Source: Cryptomeria japonica
Taxonomy: Eukaryota; Streptophyta; Pinopsida; Cupressales; Cupressaceae
NCBI RefSeq assembly: GCF_030272615.1
Contig: NC_081413.1
Span: forward strand, 558,905,945-558,969,944
Direction: 5' to 3'
Length of the DNA: 64,000 bases
Part shown: positions 57,186-64,000 of the stretch, piece by piece
Layout: each line of letters opens with the position of its first letter
How positions within the stretch are numbered: the first letter of the stretch is position 1
Notes under the pieces: generated by a model
What the model was told of the DNA's origin: nothing
Databases searched by the model: none
The model's input: the letters and a program-made list of their open reading frames with translations, nothing else
Position numbers and translations under genes: made by a program

Positions 57186-57479
57186 AATACCCTCCCTAAG
57201 AATTTTATTAGTATCAACCTTGTTGTGAGTAACTCCTCCACATGAAAAGCATTTGCAATCAAGCCATAGTATGATGTAGGAATCTATTGTAGCTTCTTGC
57301 AGCCTAGGAACCACCATTCTCCTTACTGCTCTCACAATGGCATCAAAATTCCAAGTGGTTCGCACTATGGTATAGACGAATTGCTCCAAAAGAGCTCTAT
57401 TATGTGTGTGTTCCGTAGATAACAACTTTCCCCCAATAATCTTCTTGATCACCTCCTCTTCAGCGTCGTCATCCTGCAC
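57186..57479 (-). pseudogene. LINE ORF1-like fragment with zinc-knuckle remnant
   Basis: Minus-strand open reading of about 98 codons begins MQDDDAEEEVIKKIIGGKLL, resembling the start of plant L1 ORF1 DUF4283 (acidic run, then V/I-GKLL). It contains CKCFSCGGVTHNKVD, a CX2CX4HX4-(C to D) zinc-knuckle remnant, too close to the N-terminal part, so the middle is probably deleted. It runs into the microsatellite. Assignment is tentative. Confidence 0.45.
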
Positions 57480-57959
57480 AAAAATTGCCTTAAGCTACTT
57501 TGCTACAAAGCCTTGATCACAGTCACAACCACATTGGGGGTTCGATATGAATTGTGTTGAGCCCGAAAACCACTCCATTTTCTTTCTTCTACTTTGCAAA
57601 CGGTTTATTGAGTTCTATATAAATATTCACAAGCATGGATAAACATAGGGGCATCAAATCCATACCACATAGATTGTTATCCCATCTTAGAGATCTCCAA
57701 ATCCTACTTTGTAGGAAATAGATCTACAATGAATCTTCCACCTACCATTTGTCCCAATACACTCATACTTGTTGGATAAAAATCTCTCACGAGTTTGATT
57801 CGACGACAACTGAGGGCAAACCCTCCCAACTCGCAACCATGTTCAAAATGATTACCAGATCCTCCTATTCTATGGCACAGTTTGAGAGGAAGTTTACATC
57901 CTTGTTAGCCTCTCGATACATGTCGGCTAAAAAGGGCAAAAACGATTATTAAGTTTTTA

Positions 57960-60590
57960 TTAAAAAACTACAAAAACCATACTATGTATCTAATCAATAA
58001 GTTCTTCAAATAATCTCCACAGAAGCTTGGTCCCTAGAGCCTTTTTTTGTAGAATCATCTCTCTTATCGTGATGCCTCTCGCTTCCTTATCCTTTTTTTC
58101 TAGTATCCTAAACAATTAATGGAATTCGATGTTGATTGTTTGCTCTATCCCACAACTCTTTTTTTTTTTGAAGTTTAGTCATTTCTTTGACCGACCCCTT
58201 GTTTAACTCCAAAGTCGATAGTAAGTAGATTGGTACCGCTGCAAGCATGGACTTGATCATTGTGATCTTCTTGGAAAAGGTAAACCATCTCCCCTTCCAT
58301 AGCTCAATTTTCTTAGTTTTTCTATCGTTTCCATCCAGAGCTTGTTTTTAACAACTCCACTAAAGAAGGGGATCCCCAAATATGTAAACAAGATCTTTCC
58401 AACTCCAATGCTCCTTTGCACCTATTGCCCAGTGTTGAAAAAGAAAATATTGGATTTGTCCCTTTTCACAATCTGCCTTGAGATAAAAAAAATTCTTCCA
58501 AAATCTTCTTAATTCCGGTTGGTTTTATGATAGCTGATTGTCCATACAAAAGTGTGTCATCGATAAATAATTAATGGGAGAAGGAAGCCATTGATGGAAT
58601 AGATTGAATACCTTGTCATCCCTCATTTATTGCTTCTTTGATTTTGCGGCTAAAAGAATCGACCAAAGATTGAACAAATAGGGAGATAGAAGATCCCCCT
58701 GTCTAAGCCCCCTAACACCTTGGAAGAAGCCACATGGCGCTCCATTCACCAAAATTGAATATCGAAGAGTGGAGATACACCCCCATATATAATCAAGCTA
58801 TTTATTACAAAAACCAAACTTTTTCATAATTAACATAAAAAATCTCCACTGAACATGATCATATGCTTTATGAATGTCAAGTTTTAGAATCACATCTTTG
58901 AGATTATCTTTTCTAATTGAATGCAACAGTTCGTGAGCAATAATGACTTCATCAACAATGTTCCTATTTGGAACAAACTCGCTTTTTTCTACCGAGATCA
59001 ATTTTGGAAGCAAGATCTTCAACTTGTTTGTCATAACTTTAGAGATAATCTTATATATGGTATTACATAATGATATGGGGCAAAAATCAACAAAAGTAGT
59101 AATATCCTATTTTTTCAAATCAAATAAATGTTTGTGTTATTCAATTCCTTCAATATAACTCCCTCACACCTAGATTCTTCTACCACACCAAGAATGTCTG
59201 GAGCCATAAAATCCCAGCACTTTTGAAATACTAGGGCCATGAACCCATTTGGTCTTGGTGCTTTGTCTAGTCCCAATTGAAAAGTAGTTGCTTTCACCTC
59301 CTCAAGGAAGATGGGTGCAATTAAAAAATTATTGTCACCAAATGTAGAATTTTATTGATGAAACTACAGTCATTCACTCACAACAACCTTCACATCTCAA
59401 AAGGTCATTGAAAAATTTAATCCCCTCATTTTCAATTGTTGTATTTTCAAGCAAGATGCATCCGTCCATGCTTTGAATTTGGGATATTTTGCTCCAATTC
59501 TCCCTAGCTTTTGTGAATTATGGAAAAATTTTGTATTGCAATCTCCTTCCTTAAGCCAAACATCCCTGGATTTTAATCACCAACAACATTCTTCTCTGGC
59601 CAAGATATGATCATATTCTTTGATAATTTCCTTCTCCTTCAAAACTTTTGTCTCAGACATCCCTTTTTGTATGACAAGTTCATTGAGGGATTCCATCTCT
59701 TCTTCAATCCTCACTTTTTCTTCAAAAATATTCTTAAAAGTAGACTTATTTCACTCTCTAGATGAAAATACAAACATTTTTCGTACAAGTGAATTGATTG
59801 ATTTATGTCCACCACTCCATAATTTCCACCAATTCAGGCCATGTCAACCACATGCTTTCAAACTTAAACTATGATTTGATTGGAAGATAATCTTCAATCA
59901 AGTTTAGTTCGAGTGAGAAATGATCAGAAACGGGACATGGTTTAATCAAGGCACTTGTATGAACATCAAAGTTGTTCCAATTATCTGACAAAATAAACCA
60001 ATCTAGACACTACGCAATATTAGAATGACCCTTCTACCTATTTGTCCACATAAATTTTCCATTCACAAGGACAATATTCACTAGTCCATTAATTTTCACA
60101 AAATTAGATTGAACTTGTCCCATTCTTTGAAGACCTCGGGCTGTTTATCATCAACATCCAAAATCACATTAAAATTCCCTCCTAAAATAATTTTCATCAT
60201 GTTTTTGCATATGATTTTGGATACGTCGCCATAATTCAAGCTTCTCCCCTATTTTAGTTGGACCATAAACATTGTACAAAAAAAATTGTAAATTCAAGAC
60301 ATAACTTTTTACCAAGACTTTCATCCAATTTGATTAAGATCTAAAATCTGAATTGACACTTTGTTCATCTTCCCCATTATAAAAAGACCACTTGATTCTC
60401 CATTGGCATCATTTGCAAACCCAAATCACCCTACACATTGTTTAACAAACGGTTCCATCTCATTTTTGTTTGTTTTGGTTTCCTGCAACAAGATAATGTC
60501 AATTATCATGTTAATAATTTGGCACTTAATCATGCACCTTCTATTAGGGGGACAAATGCCTCTAACATTCCAAGTGAGTACTTTCATTTC
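57960..60590 (-). pseudogene. LINE (L1-type) ORF2 relic: endonuclease and RT
   Basis: Minus strand from 60590: MKVLTWNVRGICPPN (endonuclease start), LLQETKTNKNE, GGNFNVILDVDD and PVSDHFSLEL (about 59910-60590). Then LGLDKAPRPNGFMALVFQKC (RT entry, 59200-59280), LPKLISVEKSEFVPNRNIVD and LKLDIHKAYDHVQWRFFM (motif A, 58798-59034), [16 protein letters not shown] (motif B, about 58680-58730), LFIDDTLLYGQS (motif C, about 58540-58575) and FTFSKKITMIKSMLAAVPIY (thumb, about 58220-58295). Many stops and frameshifts. It is a separate, older copy of the same L1-type lineage as 48230-54476. Confidence 0.88.
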
Positions 60591-61700
60591 CCCCCAAGGG
60601 AGGGACCTCCTCCCTTTGACCTTGTCATATAAGTTTTGATAGAGGCTTGATCAGGAAGCATGCCATCTTTTGTTCTTTTCTTGTTATTTGTCTTCCTTCC
60701 AGTTTTTGCTCTCATAATTAGAGTTTTCTGGGATGCAACCACTAATTGACTAATCATTCTACTTTCTATTACATCCAATTCATCTTCTGACTATGCTTGG
60801 GTTAGGAATTGATTGTTAATTTCTCCCAAATCTACTGCAATCCCTAGATATTTCCACTCCAAGATCACCTCCTGTCCATGGAAATCAACAAAATCAAATT
60901 ATTTCTCCTTTCCCTGGTCTACACTACTTGACCCCCTGTTTCTAAACCAGGGGGAACTAGAGGAGGGACCTTTATCTCCTTCGTTGCTTTGTATTTTGAT
61001 GCTTTGTCTTTCGATGCTTTGTCTCCACCAATTGACTAGTCGAGGCATGATTCTGATTGGGCTTCTTTTGCCATTCTTTCCTTGTTGGAACCTTACAAGT
61101 CTCTTCATTATGGTTTCTCCTTCTACATCTCAACTATAAAAACTTCTCTTCTTCAATATCTATATTTGGCTCCCATGTCCTTGCAAAAGTCAATAATTGA
61201 ATAAAGTGAGGGGGTTTTTGAATATTCAAAATTTGTATTCTGACATAAATGATATTATCATCATCACCCATTCCAATCTCCAAAGTTTGTCCTAGAGCAT
61301 TACCAATCTGCCAAATAGAATCTTGACTTCAAAATTCAAACAATATGTTGTACAATCAAAGCCATTACAACTTTTCCCCAAGACAAGTAATTGTTGGGTC
61401 AAATTTAGGTACCCATTTTTGTACACATACATAATGCTCCTCCATATACCAGGGTCCATTCTCCACAATCTCATTTCTGTTTTCCTCCTCAAATTCTACT
61501 ATGAAAAATTATTTTGCCATAACATACATTTCTGTTATTTTATCCCAGTTTCCCTTAATCCATCGTCCGATTTCTTTTTGACCTAGTTTCTTCCCCATAA
61601 TTCAGTCAATAACAACCAATTGTTCATATGTTGCAATGTCTTTGTTAACTATTTCAAACATTTTGATTTCACAGGGATTCGAATCTAAAATTTTATTGGG
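60584..61700 (-). pseudogene. LINE (L1-type) ORF1 relic
   Basis: It overlaps the ORF2 start by a few bases at its 3' end. Minus-strand pieces: NRNEIVENGPWYMEEHYVCV-like text in the second frame (61380-61480), QIGNALGQTLEIGMGDDDNI (about 61250-61310; the DUF4283 IGNxLGxxL motif), LRCRRRNHNEETCK (about 61090-61130; in place of the zinc knuckle), then a basic linker (ASQKTLIMRAKTGRKTNNKK, 60680-60740) ending GGGPSLGGK. Frameshifted and inactive. Confidence 0.75.
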
Positions 61701-62273
61701 GTTTTCCTATTTCCCCCTAAAAATCACAAGTTTTCTCCTCCATGTCATTATTATATCTTCTTATTTATCCCTCCCTCTCTCTATCTCTTAAATAAATATG
61801 AAATATAGATTTCTAAGAAACCTCATTTTTTTGTGCATATTTTCTATGTTTAGGTTGTACAAATATCTATAAAATATAATATGATATTACAGATCATAAT
61901 CGGTGCTTCAATAACTAAATTGATTAACATAAAGTTTCATGTATCAATTACTTTATTTATAGTGTTTTTTTTGCCAAAATATCTGTAATATTTGTTTTAC
62001 ATAAAAAAGGACTAAGATATAATTGATATGATATAATTGCTAATATCAAGTTAAACAAATCTAATTACAATAGTATACTTGCAAAGATAACTAGGGAAAT
62101 GAAAATAAAACAAAATAATTTTAAATTAAAATAAAATAACTATAATATTTTTTATTAACACACTTGTGACATTAGACTCCACCTTTGACGTCACTTATTT
62201 ACTCTCTCGCATAATTAATGTATTGATATTGGTATTTATTCTAAAAAAATGACTATACTAATTAGTACTAATC
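61701..62273. other. AT-rich spacer between two LINE relics
   Basis: No coding or repeat structure recognised. It may contain the 5' UTR of the LINE at 57960-61700. Confidence 0.45.
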
Positions 62274-63708
62274 TTTTTTTAATCAAAGAGATAAAAAATT
62301 ATACATACCAAGAGAAAACCAACACAAAAAAGAGGTACCACCTAGACTCAACAGGTATCCATAAATCCATCCAACAACAATCACCAAAATAGAGAAAGGG
62401 AAATCCCAAAACTCTGAAAAATCTAGCTCATTAGCCAAGTAAATCCTCGTCAACCAACCTCTATATCCATTGAGAGTTCTCTAGAGGAAGGTGCTCCCAA
62501 TCCCCAATATTCCAATCAATGCCCTAATTGGAAGCCCATTTGGGCAAACAATCCACAACCTCATTCCACTCTCTCAGGTTGTGGAAAAAAGCAACAAGAT
62601 CCAAAGATCTCCCCAACCTAATAATCTATTAGACCATTGAAGTTAGTTACCAATGAACACCTTCAAAATTTTGATTATTCAATACATTGATCAAAATCTA
62701 AGAGTCTAACTCACAAATAATCTTATTCCAACCCAAAGAGCACCCTCTTTTGACAACATAAAGGAGAGCAAGAGCATCCATCATATTGTGGGTATGCTTA
62801 CCTTTGTAGATGGAGAAGAGAAACTACATAGTGCTTGCACTAGCTCTTCAAACTCCAACAATTCCAACATGAGCAAAGATTACTACGAGAAGAACCATCA
62901 AAGTTAATCTTAAAAATACCTTCAAAGGTAGGGACCACTTCCCATCTCTTTGGGTTTTCTTATTGAGATAACTTCTATGTTAACTTGAAGGAATCCAAGA
63001 GTCTTCTTACCCAACCCTATATCCATCATCATCTCAACTTCTCTAGGCTCTAAGGGAATGAACACCTCACACCTGGCATGAATAGTTTCTTGAATCATAC
63101 CTAAGATCTTTAACCAAAGTTATTGAGTACCCAAACTCCTACCTTGAAAGATTCTTTAGTTTCTCTTCAACCAAATTTGTCAGATGATGCAAGAAGAGCC
63201 AATAGCCCAAGCCACCCACAAAAAGACTATTTTATCTAGAGGTTGCGTCAGACTGCTCTATAAGTCAATAAGAGAAGAATCATGATGACAAGTTTGTTTC
63301 TAAACTCCCCACCAAAAGTTCCAAATAACTCTAGACTACAAGCACTTAAGAAATATTTGTGAGGAACATCCTCGTTGTTGCCAAAAAGGAAACATTTTGA
63401 CTACCCCAAAAAACCATGTTTTTGGAGATAGTCCCAAGTAAGGCATTTATTACAAGTGGATAACCACAAAAAAAATAAAAAAAATAGGCCAAGCAAGATA
63501 GTTCCACACTTTCTTCCATCAAGGGACCTCAACTCCCTCATACTTCTATTGATCCAATTCTTGATATCTTAATCGCATAAATAAACACCTCTTGGATTAG
63601 GACTCCAAGTCAGATTATCGCTGCTCCTCGAAGAGCTACAAACTATTCTAGCTAAGATGTAGGGTAATTCCTCACAATCTACAGTTGAACCCCCTCGTGG
63701 CCACTTAG
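62274..63708 (-). pseudogene. LINE (L1-type) ORF2 3' half: zf-RVT and RNase H
   Basis: Minus strand: DKIVFLWVAWAIGSSCIIWQ and IWLKRN-RIFQGRSLGTQ (zf-RVT tail, about 63130-63240), then KRWEVVPTFEGIFKINFDGS (RNase H start with FDGS, about 62880-62955) and HWLEYWGLGAPSSREL (end of RNase H, WxANxGL-like, about 62475-62525). A T-run at 62274 would be the poly(A) end. The 5' part is beyond the Copia LTR or lost. It is distinct from the LINE at 57960-61700, whose ORF1 lies to its left. Confidence 0.75.
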
Positions 63709-64000
63709 TGGGCTCGTATAGAATACAATTATTCTACTAAGAGGGGGGAGTGAATCAGTAGAAGATATAAATTTCAAATTATTAACGAATTAAAGTTTTT
63801 TTGATGAACTTTAACAAAACAAGAAATTGAATGTGAAATGAGTACAACCACACATAGATCCATTACACATGAAATACGTGGAAAACCCAAAATGGGTAAA
63901 AAACCATGGTGAGAAGTGCTGCTAGGATCTATTGTCCTAACCCAACCTTGCAAAAATAATGTGTACAAAATTCAAGGGCACCAACTCTCACCAAAATCCT
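63709..64000 (-). mobile_element. Copia LTR, 3' end (continues past window)
   Basis: On the minus strand it ends at 63709 with TCTATACGAGCCCA. It contains the C-rich motif CACTCCCCCCTCTTAG (63735-63755) and GGGTTTTCCACGTA (about 63880), both shared with the 3' end of the solo LTR at 3921-6732. The left flank CTTAG (63704-63708) would be the target duplication. It is inserted in the LINE relic to its left; the rest lies outside. Confidence 0.7.

Noticed and set aside
56612-57262. Several overlapping ORFs of 60-264 codons on both strands
   Set aside because: Translations of the TACA/TATA microsatellite; only the first ~98 codons of the 264-codon ORF (57186-57479) look protein-like.

Overview
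This window is nuclear DNA from a seed plant with a large, repeat-packed genome. A gymnosperm is the best guess, because one recognisable host gene is stretched over more than 33 kb by giant introns full of decayed retrotransposons. No prokaryotic or organellar gene is seen. The only host gene I can support is on the minus strand: the 5' part of a FOLT1-type folate carrier (mitochondrial carrier family). It has four exons at 43453-43573, 43299-43375, 32575-32651 and 10244-10337. All inspected splice sites are GT-AG, and the exons join in phase to give 123 residues (first Solcar repeat plus the start of the second). Introns are 77, 10647 and 22237 bp, and the next exon lies beyond the left edge, so most of the left two-thirds of the window is FOLT1 intron.

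Layout. 1-10243 (intron 4): a minus-strand Copia pol relic (1240-3085, continued at 9300-9849) split by a Gypsy-type LTR and gag-like block, itself interrupted by a 2.8-kb solo Copia LTR (3921-6732). 10338-32574 (intron 3): a plus-strand Copia pol relic (about 13760-22850) that took four independent insertions: two solo LTRs, a 335-bp TRIM whose LTRs carry a tRNA-like Pol III promoter, and a 3.7-kb non-autonomous LTR element. Tandem duplications, TG-rich arrays, a solo LTR (25737-26625) and a minus-strand LTR with primer-binding site (29451-30574) follow. 32652-43298 (intron 2): a long Gypsy LTR interrupted by a 1061-bp LTR element with non-canonical ends (35298-36358), a GC-rich minisatellite, a Gypsy 3' end with LTR, an LTR fragment and a Gypsy protease relic. 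43574-64000: FOLT1 promoter region, then intergenic DNA with at least four LINE relics (a non-L1-looking one at 44430-46930, minus; a long L1-type one at 48230-54480, plus; two more L1-type on minus), a TACA/TGTA microsatellite and a Copia LTR at the right edge.

The most novel-looking item is the TRIM at 17753-18087: two 135-bp LTRs, PBS, purine tract and a perfect 5-bp target duplication, with a complete tRNA-like domain (A and B boxes) inside each LTR. It resembles in concept Cassandra, which carries 5S RNA promoters in its LTRs. Almost all other coding matches are broken retrotransposon genes. Reading was by eye, so boundaries without a stated target-site duplication are approximate.
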